The position numbers and the translations under genes were made by a program. A stretch of DNA of 64,000 nt from Cyclobacteriaceae bacterium (GTDB lineage Bacteria; Bacteroidota; Bacteroidia; Cytophagales; Cyclobacteriaceae): positions 79,029-143,028 of the forward strand of contig JAEUUJ010000077.1 in NCBI GenBank assembly GCA_016786495.1, in the 5' to 3' direction. Below are positions 39,782 through 48,870 of the stretch, piece by piece (within the stretch, counting starts at the first letter, position 1; every line of letters starts with the position of its first letter). Below the pieces are notes generated by a model that worked only from the letters and a program-made list of their open reading frames with translations, ran no database searches and had not been told where the DNA came from.

Positions 39782-39795
39782 ACCCAGATATCTCG

Positions 39796-40452
39796 TTACA
39801 ACTTAGATTCGACTTTCCTTCTTGCCGCAAAGTAACCCGTCCAAAGCGATCCTATTAATATGCATGACAGGTAAAGACTCGAAGGAACAGTCTTTCGAAG
39901 ATAAATTACTACGGCTGCCACAAGTATCAAACCAGCTGATAAGATTATCAAAAACGGTAATACCCAAGCCCGCAAAAACATCAAAGGAGCCTTTTCAACC
40001 TGGATATTGTGAATACGGTTATGTTGCGTCAAAAATTTATCAAAGGCAAGTACGAATTGATCAAACCCTGCAGGATTACAAAAATTATAATTAGCATTAA
40101 GCTCAAAAACAAATCCATTCTTCAACCAAACATTCAGCTGCCCACCTCGAAAATGCTCGATCTTATATCGTTTAACTTCAGCGTAGTGAATCGTCACATG
40201 TCGGTCAGGCAGATAGATTTCAGTAAATGAATCATTGATTGTTGCTGAACCGTGTTTTTTACTTTTTGTCGCAAAAACCAAAAAAAGGACAAGTGAGGTC
40301 AAACATGTAGTTAGGTGCCAAACAGATCCAATCGAGCTACGCATAGCATCATCTAAAACAGTCAGTACCCAGATTATTTGTACAGTTACAAACACGATAA
40401 ATACCTTTATCAAGTATTTTTTATCTGTATACTCAAATTGATACTTCCCCAT
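39796..40452 (-). CDS. Unknown integral membrane protein, four transmembrane segments
   Basis: The 218-residue protein has transmembrane helices at about 14-32 (YLIKVFIVFVTVQIIWVLTV), 44-62, 160-183 (LPFLIILSAGLILVAAVVIYL) and 190-208. A cytoplasmic PH-like or beta segment lies between (INDSFTEIYLPDRHVTIHYAEVKRYKIEHF). I do not recognise the family. Its layout resembles small membrane PH-domain proteins and the gene at 3382. Convergent with the TerB-like gene across a shared terminator. Confidence 0.7.
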   Translation of the reverse strand: MGKYQFEYTDKKYLIKVFIVFVTVQIIWVLTVLDDAMRSSIGSVWHLTTCLTSLVLFLVFATKSKKHGSATINDSFTEIYLPDRHVTIHYAEVKRYKIEHFRGGQLNVWLKNGFVFELNANYNFCNPAGFDQFVLAFDKFLTQHNRIHNIQVEKAPLMFLRAWVLPFLIILSAGLILVAAVVIYLRKTVPSSLYLSCILIGSLWTGYFAARRKVESKL

Positions 40453-40478
40453 ATTTGATGTTGGTCTTTATCGGGCAC

Positions 40479-40507
40479 AAAAAGACCGCTCACTGAGCAG
40501 CCTTTTT
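40479..40507 (-). terminator. Terminator after the OPT transporter gene
   Basis: AAAAAG (40479-40484) pairs with CTTTTT (40502-40507) around an inner GCTC/GAGC stem. On the minus strand it ends in TTTTT. It lies 22 bp beyond the transporter stop codon. Confidence 0.75.
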
Positions 40508-40529
40508 CAGTTTATCGAAAGAACTTTAA

Positions 40530-42575
40530 TTAAATCTCCGTCTTCTTAATCGCTTGCCGGTACAACATAAATGCCATCGCTGCGAAGAAGAGCACGCCCA
40601 GTATCGCGTAACCACCTTCCCCGAGCATTCTACTGATGCCGTGCTCCGCATTCACTTTCTGGAGGCTCTTGAAGATATCATCATTGACTGACAATAAGGC
40701 CACGATCACTCCTGCCAATGCGCCTCCGGCAATCAAACCGGTAGCAAAGAGACTTCCCTTACCTAAATCATCATCCGCTTTTGCCTCATTTTTCTTTTCA
40801 GCCCGCCAATCCACAATACCTTTAATGGCTCCTCCGATAAATATCGGCAAGGTGGTGGATAAAGGGAGGTATAATCCAATAGCAAAGGCTAGTGCTTTTA
40901 TTCCGCAAAGTTCGATCATCACGGCAATAAAAACACCCACCATTACAAACTGCCAGTCGAGGTTGAACGACAGAATACCTTTTGCCAGTGTGGCCATCAG
41001 TGTTGCCTGCGGAGCGGAATATTTATCGCTTCCAATCGCGTGTGTAATGCCCTGCGCTGCCATATCAGCCGTAGGCGTATCAAGCACTTTGATCACAAAG
41101 CCAATAGCAATAGACGAAACGATCGCACCAATAAACAACGACAGTTGCTGGTATTTGGGGGTCGCTCCTACGATAAAGCCCGTCTTTAAATCTTGTGATG
41201 TTGCACCAGCATTTGCCGCTGCAATGCAAATCATACCGCCCACTACCAGAGCCAGCGGTTCAAAGAACTGACCGCTCCAGCCTACGGAGGTAAAAATGAG
41301 GCATGTACCCATCAGGGTAGCGATTGTCATACCGGAAATGGGGCTGTTACTCGATCCAACCAAACCAACGATCCGGCTTGCCACCGTAACAAAGAAAAAT
41401 CCGAACATGATGATCAGTACACCGATCAGAAGTTTCTGCCAGATGCTGTCGCCCGGAATAATCTGACTTGGAAGGATTGCAATCACTCCAATCAGGATCA
41501 AGCTACCGATGATTACCACTTTAAAGGAAAGATCGCGCTCGGTTCGCAGTACTCCGCCAGCAGATTTATCTTTCAGTGATTTAATGCTCTCACTGAAGGA
41601 GCTTACTATCGTAGGAATCGTTTTGATCAGGGTGATGAATCCACCGGCTGCTACTGCCCCTGCACCAATCTGGCGAATGTATGCCCGATAAATGGCCGCA
41701 GCGTAGTTCGTGAATGTGTGATTGGCGGGATCCCAGTTACCCGGGCCACCGCCACTGTTGATGTCGTTGAGGTATCCAAGTTTCACCAGTTGTAATGCAA
41801 TGGTGTCAGGTGCAACCAACGTTGCCATAAGCGGAATCATGGCCCACCAGGCGAGCACCGAACCGGCAACCAGAACACCACTGATTTTCGGACCGATGAT
41901 GTATCCCACACCAAGATATTCAGGCGTTATCTCACCATTTGTAGTGGCTGACGGCCAGAATTTATTGGCTTGTTTCGTGACGTATGCCGGTACCTCCGCA
42001 ATAACATGGAAAACTTTTTGAAGAACAGCGTAAGCCAGGGCTACACCCATACCAATGAACGCTGTCCGGGCGAACTCTCCGCCCTTCTCACCTGCCTGCA
42101 GTACAGAGGCGCAAGCGGTTCCTTCGGGATAGGGCAAGGTTCCGTGCTCTTTTACGATCAATGACCTTCTAAGCGGGATCATCATTAACGTTCCTAACAT
42201 CCCGCCGAATGCTGCAAGAATCAGGATCGTCAGATAGTTGAAGTAAGCTCCACCGTTCGCATCAGGCGAAAGGAAAAGAAATCCGGGAAGGGTAAAGACA
42301 ACACCTGCCGCAATGGATTCGCCTGCTGACCCGGTCGTTTGAATGATATTATTTTCAAGGATGGTAGTTTTCAGAAACTTCCGGCCCAGCGTGATGGCAA
42401 TTACCGCGATCGGGATTGAGGCCGATACCGTTAACCCGGCCTTCAGCGCGAGGTAAACCGTTGAACATCCAAACAAGATTCCAAACAGGCAACCAAACAC
42501 AACCGATTTTACGGTGAACTCGGCAATGTTCTGCTCGGGTGCGATGTAAGGCTTAAACATTTTAGGTACTTCCAT
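40530..42575 (-). CDS. OPT-family oligopeptide transporter
   Basis: The 681-residue protein is a polytopic membrane protein with about 14-16 hydrophobic segments. Recognisable OPT features are FTVKSVVFGCLFGILFGCSTVYLALKAGLTVSASIP, NNIIQTTGSAGESIAAGVVFTLPGF, PLRRSLIVKEHGTLPYPEGTACASVLQAGE and GATSQDLKTGFIVGATPKYQQ. It should import oligopeptides with a cation gradient, though some members carry metal chelates. A POT-family transporter is 23 bp upstream in the same direction, so the two peptide importers are probably co-expressed. Confidence 0.92.
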   Translation of the reverse strand: MEVPKMFKPYIAPEQNIAEFTVKSVVFGCLFGILFGCSTVYLALKAGLTVSASIPIAVIAITLGRKFLKTTILENNIIQTTGSAGESIAAGVVFTLPGFLFLSPDANGGAYFNYLTILILAAFGGMLGTLMMIPLRRSLIVKEHGTLPYPEGTACASVLQAGEKGGEFARTAFIGMGVALAYAVLQKVFHVIAEVPAYVTKQANKFWPSATTNGEITPEYLGVGYIIGPKISGVLVAGSVLAWWAMIPLMATLVAPDTIALQLVKLGYLNDINSGGGPGNWDPANHTFTNYAAAIYRAYIRQIGAGAVAAGGFITLIKTIPTIVSSFSESIKSLKDKSAGGVLRTERDLSFKVVIIGSLILIGVIAILPSQIIPGDSIWQKLLIGVLIIMFGFFFVTVASRIVGLVGSSNSPISGMTIATLMGTCLIFTSVGWSGQFFEPLALVVGGMICIAAANAGATSQDLKTGFIVGATPKYQQLSLFIGAIVSSIAIGFVIKVLDTPTADMAAQGITHAIGSDKYSAPQATLMATLAKGILSFNLDWQFVMVGVFIAVMIELCGIKALAFAIGLYLPLSTTLPIFIGGAIKGIVDWRAEKKNEAKADDDLGKGSLFATGLIAGGALAGVIVALLSVNDDIFKSLQKVNAEHGISRMLGEGGYAILGVLFFAAMAFMLYRQAIKKTEI

Positions 42576-42598
42576 AGGTATTTATTGGTATGAATAAC

Positions 42599-44098
42599 TC
42601 AATTGATATTTCCCATCAGTTTCCGCAGCGGTTTTGAAAAGATCAACACAACCAGTGCAGCAACAAACATAATTTTAACAATCAGCCCGAACAGGTCTAC
42701 CAGCACAGACGGATTCTGACTGATCGCATCTTCGCTGAAATTACCCGCATACAATCCAGCAACGAGATTACCCAACGCCAGCGCCATGAAAAACACACCC
42801 ATCATTTGTCCGAGGAGTTTTTTGGGCGACAGCTTGGTGATCGCACTCATGCCGATCGGATACAAACAAATCTCACCCACCGTGTGAAGCATATAGGTTA
42901 ACAGCAACCAGGTTGGCAACGGCTTGTTGCCCGCGATAACAATGTACGATGCACCAATCATGGCCAGGTATCCGAGCCCCATGAACACCAGACCGAGAAC
43001 AAGCTTAATCGGAGTACTGGGATTCAGGTTTTTCGAGGCCAGTTTAATCCATAGCCATGCAAAGAACGGCACGAGCAACAAAACAAAAAACGAGGGTGCG
43101 GATTGCAGCCAACTGGAGGGCATCTCAAACGATCCGATAAACATGTCTGTGTACCGGTCTGCAAACAGGTTAAGCGATGAACCCTGTCCTTCATAACCGG
43201 CATAAAACATCGTTACCGTTAAGAAGATCAAAAAGATTGCCAGTACCTTTCGTTTCTCATCACCGGCCAGTTTCTCAAAAAGAAAAACGTAAATAAAGTA
43301 CGCGAAGGCACAGCTGAGAATTACTATTCCGGAAACACTGGCAAAGGCTGCCGGATTAATGGTAATTACTTTTAAAACAAGCAAGGCAACGAGCGTTGCC
43401 AACGCAGCACAAATCATCCATAGGGCTGTCCGAACAGAAGCGACACGCTTCTTTTCTTTCTCCGGATCAGCCAACCGGTTTGGTTCAAGACCGGCCGTGC
43501 CGAGGTTTTTTTCTGTCAACTTATATTGAATAAGTCCTGCGATCATACCGATACCGGCCGCTGCGAATCCATAATGCCAGTCAACTTTTTGCCCGAGATA
43601 TCCGACTACAATCGGCCCGATTAATCCACCGATGTTAATTCCCATAAAAAAAATCGAGAATCCGGAATCACGCTTCACCTGATCGTCAGACGGGTAAATC
43701 TCTCCCACCATGCTGCTGACGTTAGGCTTGAGTAGTCCGGTTCCGATAACAATCAGGAGCAACCCGATAAAAAAAGATTCGGTAAACGGAAACGCGAGAA
43801 TTAAATGGCCGGCTGCAATCATACAGCCTCCGTAAAAGATTGATCTGCGCAAACCAAAGACTTTGTCGGCAAGCCATCCTCCGGGCAGCGCAAACAGATA
43901 CACAAACATCGTGTACAATCCGTAAACCGCTGCGCCTGTTCTATCATCCAAACCCATACCGCCTTTCTCCACAGAGGCCACCATGTACAGAAGTAAGATG
44001 GCGCGCATTCCGTAGTAACTGAAACGCTCCCACATTTCGGTAAAGAAAAGCGTAGCCAGACCTTTCGGATGCCCAAAGAATGTTTGAGTAGACGCCAC
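42599..44098 (-). CDS. POT/PTR-family proton-dependent di/tripeptide transporter
   Basis: The 499-residue protein is a 12-14 helix MFS carrier. It carries the POT signature E-x-x-E-R-F in FTEMWERFSYYGMRAILLLY, DKVFGLRRSIFYGGCMIA, KPNVSSMVGEIYPSDDQVKRDSGFSIFFMGINIGGLIGP and the HTVGEICLYPIGMSAITKLSP block in the C-terminal half. It imports di- and tripeptides with protons. The gene is first in a two-gene transporter unit with the OPT gene. Confidence 0.93.
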   Translation of the reverse strand: MASTQTFFGHPKGLATLFFTEMWERFSYYGMRAILLLYMVASVEKGGMGLDDRTGAAVYGLYTMFVYLFALPGGWLADKVFGLRRSIFYGGCMIAAGHLILAFPFTESFFIGLLLIVIGTGLLKPNVSSMVGEIYPSDDQVKRDSGFSIFFMGINIGGLIGPIVVGYLGQKVDWHYGFAAAGIGMIAGLIQYKLTEKNLGTAGLEPNRLADPEKEKKRVASVRTALWMICAALATLVALLVLKVITINPAAFASVSGIVILSCAFAYFIYVFLFEKLAGDEKRKVLAIFLIFLTVTMFYAGYEGQGSSLNLFADRYTDMFIGSFEMPSSWLQSAPSFFVLLLVPFFAWLWIKLASKNLNPSTPIKLVLGLVFMGLGYLAMIGASYIVIAGNKPLPTWLLLTYMLHTVGEICLYPIGMSAITKLSPKKLLGQMMGVFFMALALGNLVAGLYAGNFSEDAISQNPSVLVDLFGLIVKIMFVAALVVLIFSKPLRKLMGNIN

Positions 44099-44175
44099 GT
44101 TACAGGTTTAAGATAACGTGATCAAAGTAGGGCTATTAATCGGTTTTCACAATACCGAAAACCTAAAAAGGGGGC

Positions 44176-44262
44176 TCTTCGCTCCGTTCAGAAATTACGA
44201 ATTTGGAATTTCGAATTACGACTTTATGTCGTTAGAATTCGTAATTGAAAATTCGCACTAGA
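44176..44262. repeat. Dispersed AT-rich hairpin and TTCGCTCCG core
   Basis: The spacer after pckG holds TTCGCTCCGTTCAGAA, related to the 12.2-kb repeat core. Then come ATTACGAATTTGGAATTTCG, GAATTACGAC and GTCGTTAGAATTCG. The last two can pair as an imperfect stem with a TTTAT loop. Words are shared with the etfB-etfA spacer at 2178. Confidence 0.5.
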
Positions 44263-44266
44263 AATT

Positions 44267-46126
44267 CTAAATCGTCTCCGGTTCCAGCTTCCACTTTTCC
44301 GGTGAGCGCCACAGGCTCGAAAGCAAAAGCTCACGCATGAAGATAAATTCTTTTGGCAGCCGATCGTACATCCGTTCAAACAATTGCGCATGCGCTAACA
44401 ATTCCTCCTTCCATTGCTCGCGATCAATTAGCATAATCTGATCGAACTGTTGTTTCGTAAAATCCAATCCTGACCAATCAATATCATCGTAGTGCGGCAT
44501 CCAGCCAATCGGACTTTCTACTGCATTTGATTTGCCATGGATTTTTTGCACGATCCATTTCAACACGCGCATGTTATCGCCGAAGCCCGGCCAGATGAAA
44601 TTTCCCTTTTCGTCTTTACGGAACCAGTTCACACCAAAAATGCGTGGCGGATTTGGGATATCGCGACCGAATTGTAACCAATGATTGAAATAATCGCCCA
44701 TGTGATATCCGCAGAACGGCAACATCGCAAACGGGTCGCGCCTTACTTTACCGAGTTCTCCGAATGCAGCAGCGGTTGTTTCCGATCCCATCGTAGCTGC
44801 CAGGTATACTCCGCTGTTCCAGTTGTGCGCCTGATAAATCAACGGCACGGTTGTGCTTCTTCTGCCTCCGAAGATAAAGGCACCCACGGGCACACCATTC
44901 GGGTCTTCCCAGTTTTCATCAATGCTCGGGCATTGCGATGCAGGCGCGGTAAATCGTGCGTTGGGATGTGCTGCAGGCTTGCCTGAATTCTTATCCCACT
45001 TCTGCCCTTTCCAATCGGTAAGACCATCCGGTGCTTCCTTGGTCATGCCTTCCCACCACACATCGCCATCCGGTGTAATCGCTACGTTAGTAAAGATTGT
45101 ATTCTTCGCGATAGTTTTCATCGCATTAGGATTGCTCTTCATGTTTGTTCCCGGAGCAACACCAAAGTATCCCGCTTCGGGATTGATCGCATACAGCTTA
45201 CCATCCTTACCTGGTTTTATCCACGCAATATCGTCACCTACCGTCGTTACCTTCCAGCCGTTGAGTGAATCAGGCGGAATAAGCATCGCAAAGTTTGTCT
45301 TTCCGCATGCACTGGGGAACGCAGCCGCCACATATGTTTTCTCTTTCTCCGGACTTTCAACGCCCAGGATGAGCATGTGCTCTGCCAACCAACCTTCTTC
45401 CTGCGCCATAACAGATGCTATGCGCAAGGCAAAGCACTTCTTACCAAGCAACGCATTTCCGCCATAACCCGAACCGTACGAAACGATTGAACGTTCTTCA
45501 GGATAGTGAACAATATATTTTGTATCAGGATTACACGGCCACAACGCATCCTTCTGGCCGGGCTGCAGCGGTGCTCCAACCGTGTGAATACATTTTACAA
45601 AGTCTTTGTCGGTGCCAAGTACGTCCATGACACGCTTTCCTACACGTGTCATGATGTGCATGTTCACCACTACGTATTCCGAATCGGTGATCTCAATGCC
45701 AATGTGTGAAATATCCGAGCCGATCGGTCCCATGCTGAACGGAATCACGTACATCGTGCGACCTTTCATGCAACCGGCCATGAGTTTCGAAAGCGTCTGT
45801 TTCATTTCCCGTGGCTCAACCCAATTGTTCATCGGGCCGGCATCTTCCTTTTTGCGGCTGCAGATGTAGGTTCGGTCTTCTACGCGCGCAACATCACTCG
45901 GATCAGAGAAACAGGCAAAGCTGTTAGGCCTCTTTTCAGGGTTAAGCCGGATAAACGTGCCCTTGTTGACGAGCATTTCGCACATTTCGGCATATTCTTC
46001 CGTTGAACCATCGCACCAGCGGATGTTGTCGGGGGTGCAAAGCGCTGCTACCTCATCTACCCACTGCTTTAAACTGCTGTGTTTCACCTGGTAGCTCGCC
46101 CTTGCGGCCACTGCTTCTTCTGTCAT
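44267..46126 (-). CDS. pckG: Phosphoenolpyruvate carboxykinase (GTP)
   Basis: The 619-residue protein is the GTP-type enzyme. It shows [19 protein letters not shown], the PEP/oxaloacetate region [52 protein letters not shown], the P-loop/reactive Cys segment [16 protein letters not shown], the metal-binding [24 protein letters not shown], and [19 protein letters not shown]. It converts oxaloacetate to PEP in gluconeogenesis, which fits growth on peptides and fatty acids suggested by the neighbours. It is transcribed alone. Confidence 0.97.
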   Translation of the reverse strand: MTEEAVAARASYQVKHSSLKQWVDEVAALCTPDNIRWCDGSTEEYAEMCEMLVNKGTFIRLNPEKRPNSFACFSDPSDVARVEDRTYICSRKKEDAGPMNNWVEPREMKQTLSKLMAGCMKGRTMYVIPFSMGPIGSDISHIGIEITDSEYVVVNMHIMTRVGKRVMDVLGTDKDFVKCIHTVGAPLQPGQKDALWPCNPDTKYIVHYPEERSIVSYGSGYGGNALLGKKCFALRIASVMAQEEGWLAEHMLILGVESPEKEKTYVAAAFPSACGKTNFAMLIPPDSLNGWKVTTVGDDIAWIKPGKDGKLYAINPEAGYFGVAPGTNMKSNPNAMKTIAKNTIFTNVAITPDGDVWWEGMTKEAPDGLTDWKGQKWDKNSGKPAAHPNARFTAPASQCPSIDENWEDPNGVPVGAFIFGGRRSTTVPLIYQAHNWNSGVYLAATMGSETTAAAFGELGKVRRDPFAMLPFCGYHMGDYFNHWLQFGRDIPNPPRIFGVNWFRKDEKGNFIWPGFGDNMRVLKWIVQKIHGKSNAVESPIGWMPHYDDIDWSGLDFTKQQFDQIMLIDREQWKEELLAHAQLFERMYDRLPKEFIFMRELLLSSLWRSPEKWKLEPETI

Positions 46127-46146
46127 ACGTTTGATGTTTATGGGGG

Positions 46147-46154
46147 CAAAATTA
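46147..46154 (-). promoter_or_regulatory. Candidate -7 box of the pckG promoter
   Basis: Read on the minus strand the bases are TAATTTTG, an exact TAnnTTTG match followed by CCCCC. The start would be near 46140, some 14 bp before the pckG ATG. A -33 box is not clear. Confidence 0.45.
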
Positions 46155-46220
46155 ACAAAAAAGCTTTGATTAGGAACATTTCAATCGATTGCATTGCCAT
46201 TTTTTTCGTATAGTCAGGTT

Positions 46221-46228
46221 TACTTTTG
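46221..46228 (+). promoter_or_regulatory. Candidate -7 box before the gene at 46272
   Basis: TACTTTTG matches TAnnTTTG exactly and lies 43 bp before the ATG at 46272. A T-run at 46201-46206 stands roughly where a -33 box would be. Confidence 0.45.
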
Positions 46229-46271
46229 TAGTGCTTATTCGTATGTATATTGCAATTTTTAACGCCTGCAC

Positions 46272-46733
46272 ATGCGATACCTTTTTATTCTTATATTCTT
46301 TAGCTCTGCAACCCTGTTTGCGCAAAGTCCTTCTTCTCAAAAAGGTCAGAAAATCGCAGCGCTAAAAAAATTTGTTGTTTTAAATGACACGCTCAATGTT
46401 CTTACTGACCAGCTGAAAACCAAGCTTACACGCCTTTCGACAGGTGATGCCAGTACCACTCCAACTCGGTATCGCCAATTGCTTCCGATTATTGATAACG
46501 CTCAAAAGTTATCTGAGGCTAAAGCCACCGCCGGGGAAATTGCGTACGTTAGGAAATCTCGCGACATCAGCAATCAGGAGTCTAAGCGCTATACGGACGC
46601 AGTGCAGACGCTAATCGATTCATATGGAACCACAGATTACACCCAGATGAAAGACCTGCTCAAGTCCGACCCGGGATTGAAGAAAAGTTATGATTCGCTT
46701 ATGACTATTCGGGCGACAAACCGCAAGCAGTAA
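46272..46733 (+). CDS. Small secreted protein of unknown function
   Basis: The 153-residue precursor has a signal peptide (MRYLFILIFFSSATLFAQ). The mature part is helical and polar: KIAALKKFVVLNDTLNVLTDQLKTKLTRL, YRQLLPIIDNAQKLSEAKATAG, then YTDAVQTLIDSYGTTDYTQMKDLLKSDPGLKKSYDSL. I do not recognise the family. It is preceded by a good -7 box and read toward the M15 gene 84 bp downstream. Confidence 0.75.
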   Translation: MRYLFILIFFSSATLFAQSPSSQKGQKIAALKKFVVLNDTLNVLTDQLKTKLTRLSTGDASTTPTRYRQLLPIIDNAQKLSEAKATAGEIAYVRKSRDISNQESKRYTDAVQTLIDSYGTTDYTQMKDLLKSDPGLKKSYDSLMTIRATNRKQ

Positions 46734-46816
46734 TTTGTGTGCTCCGATGATCTTCAACAACCTGTTGACAGTCAAGCTGTAAACTATTAGATTTGACCTT
46801 GTTTTTGATTAGAATA

Positions 46817-47602
46817 ATGCGCTTTTACTCCAATACAGCACTTTTTGCATTCTTTCTTCTACTTAGCATCAGCACACTTGGCCAGGGCGTTATGCACATT
46901 GTACCTTTTCGCCTGACGCCTATCGTAGAAAATGTAAACGAATCCGGTCGCGATATTTTTCGAAAGGCCTACCTGCTCGACTCCCTGAAAGCTGTGGAAG
47001 CCGCGCGGTTCAGCATTGACACCGTGAGCGGCTGGAAAAACTGGTCGTTGGTAGAAAACAATACCTTCGGAAAGAATCGCGGAGATCTCAAGATGATCAC
47101 CGATGTCAATGCGCTGCATCCGTACTTTCGCGACAAAGTACTCGACCTCATTGAGATTTGTAAAGCAAAGGGCATTGAACTCGCCTTTGTGGAAACATAT
47201 CGCACCCACGCCAAACAAAATGAGTACAAAGGCATGGGAAAGAAATATACCCGTTCAGGCGGTGGTAAATCCAAACATCAATACGGTCTCGCGGTAGACG
47301 TAGTGCCCATTGTTGACGGTGAAGCTCAGTGGGATAACCTGGCGCTCTGGAGAAAGATTGGCGTGGCGGGTGAAAAGCTAGGGCTGCGCTGGGGCGGACG
47401 CTGGCGTCATCCATTTGATCCAGGCCACTTTGAATGGACGGGTGGCCTGAACACTGCAGCACTCTCCGCGGGCACCAAACCCTATATCGCCAAGGAAGAA
47501 GATCTTTATCCCTGCCTGGAAGAAGACCTGAAACTTCTTCGCAAGTACTGGAAGGAGTGGGAAACCATGCAGGCATCCGAAGGTGCTTCGGCACGCAACT
47601 AA
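46817..47602 (+). CDS. M15-family peptidase (L,D- or D-Ala-D-Ala carboxypeptidase type)
   Basis: I start at the ATG at 46817, which gives a signal peptide (YSNTALFAFFLLLSISTLGQ) and 261 residues; a TTG at 46793 only adds eight. The zinc motif is SKHQYGLAVDV (SxHxxGxAxD), preceded by FVETYRTHAKQNEYKGMG and followed by the third ligand in HFEW. The domain resembles phage and bacterial M15 enzymes (VanY, LAS family) that cut murein stem peptides. It acts in the periplasm. The GH1 gene starts 6 bp downstream. Confidence 0.88.
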   Translation: MRFYSNTALFAFFLLLSISTLGQGVMHIVPFRLTPIVENVNESGRDIFRKAYLLDSLKAVEAARFSIDTVSGWKNWSLVENNTFGKNRGDLKMITDVNALHPYFRDKVLDLIEICKAKGIELAFVETYRTHAKQNEYKGMGKKYTRSGGGKSKHQYGLAVDVVPIVDGEAQWDNLALWRKIGVAGEKLGLRWGGRWRHPFDPGHFEWTGGLNTAALSAGTKPYIAKEEDLYPCLEEDLKLLRKYWKEWETMQASEGASARN

Positions 47603-47607
47603 GCGTT

Positions 47608-48804
47608 ATGCGAATAACGTTTCCGCACAATTTCATTTTTGGAACCAGTACCGCTGCTACGCAGATTGAAACGGCATTTGATCACGATTGGCAACACGTG
47701 AAGGCCCGTGATGGTGAGGTGTTTGACCGAACCACCGATCATGAACAACGTTTTAAAGAAGATGCGGAAATCATTGCTTCGCTCGCTCCCTCCTACCGCA
47801 TGAGTTTGATGTGGAGCAAACTACAGCGAAAACCTCTTGATGATTTTCATCCTGAAACCGTTCGCGAATATCGCGCATTTCTGCAAGACCTCAAACACAA
47901 AGGTGTCAGCATTATGATGGTACTCCATCATTTTACCAACCCGACATGGTTCTCAAAACTCGGTGGATGGGAGAAAGAAGAAAACATTCTGCTCTGGGTC
48001 GACTTTGCCAAAAAGGTTGTTGACGAGTTCGGGGAGTATGTTTCGTTCTGGAATACATTTAACGAGCCCAACGTGTACGCGAGCTACGGCTGGCTGACAG
48101 GCTTCTTCCCTCCTTTTAAAAACAATCCGCTGTTGGCCGGAAAGGTTGTTAAGAACATGGGCAAAGCTCACAACCTGGTTTACGACTACATCAAATCGAA
48201 ACGGCCCGATCAACCCATCGGAATCTCACACAACTGCACCATTTTCGCTGCAGAAAATTTTCTGGGCTGGTTTCCCGCTACGCTGGCCGATTGGTGGTTC
48301 ATGGAGTATGTTCCCGGTCACTTCGAAAAAGTTGACTTCTTTGGCATGAGTTACTACACGCGAATCGCAAGTGACCCTTATCCGATTACCTACATTGATA
48401 CGCCTCACAAAATGAAGGCCCTTAATAAACGTCATGACGACATCTGGGAGTATCATCCGGAGGGATTGCGCAGTTGTCTGGATCGCTATTGGAACAAATA
48501 CAAGAAACCCATCATCATAACCGAAAACGGGGTGTGCGATGAAAGTGATTTTCTGCGCCTTCAAGCCATTCAAGACTACGCACAACTTGTTCACCAGGCC
48601 ATTCAGGATGGCATCGATATAAAAGGATACTATTTCTGGAGCACATGGGACAACTTCGAGTGGCATTTAGGACCTTCCATGCGATTCGGATTGTATGAGT
48701 GTGATCCTGTTACCAAAAATCGCCTGCGCAGACCGAGCGCGGATCTTTATTCCGATTTGGCACATTCAAAAAGTTTGCGCGTATTCAACGAAGTACCGGT
48801 TTGA
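47608..48804 (+). CDS. Glycoside hydrolase family 1 (beta-glycosidase)
   Basis: The ATG at 47608 starts the GH1 N-terminus (FPHNFIFGTSTAATQIETAF); the frame is open further upstream inside the M15 gene, but that part is not GH1. The 398-residue barrel shows RMSLMWSKLQRK, LHHFTNPTWFSKLGGWEKEE, the acid/base Glu in WNTFNEPNVYASYGW and the nucleophile Glu in IITENGVCDE, then FWSTWDNFEWHLG. It should hydrolyse beta-glucosides or beta-galactosides in the cytoplasm. It is about 50 residues shorter than typical GH1 enzymes, with compact loops. Confidence 0.92.
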   Translation: MRITFPHNFIFGTSTAATQIETAFDHDWQHVKARDGEVFDRTTDHEQRFKEDAEIIASLAPSYRMSLMWSKLQRKPLDDFHPETVREYRAFLQDLKHKGVSIMMVLHHFTNPTWFSKLGGWEKEENILLWVDFAKKVVDEFGEYVSFWNTFNEPNVYASYGWLTGFFPPFKNNPLLAGKVVKNMGKAHNLVYDYIKSKRPDQPIGISHNCTIFAAENFLGWFPATLADWWFMEYVPGHFEKVDFFGMSYYTRIASDPYPITYIDTPHKMKALNKRHDDIWEYHPEGLRSCLDRYWNKYKKPIIITENGVCDESDFLRLQAIQDYAQLVHQAIQDGIDIKGYYFWSTWDNFEWHLGPSMRFGLYECDPVTKNRLRRPSADLYSDLAHSKSLRVFNEVPV

Positions 48805-48805
48805 G

Positions 48806-48861
48806 TTCAAGGTTTAAAGTTCCAGGTTTAAGGTTCACGGTTCCTGGCTTAAGGTTCAAGG
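48806..48861. repeat. Heptanucleotide tandem repeat, consensus GGTTCAA
   Basis: Between the GH1 gene and glpK about ten imperfect heptamers follow one another: GTTCAA, GGTTTAA, AGTTCCA, GGTTTAA, GGTTCAC, GGTTCCT, GGCTTAA, GGTTCAA, GGTTCGAA (one extra base), GGTTCAA. A smaller set is at 28322-28352. The unit is seven bases, like the STRR repeats of some cyanobacteria. Confidence 0.85.
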
Positions 48862-48870
48862 TTCGAAGGT

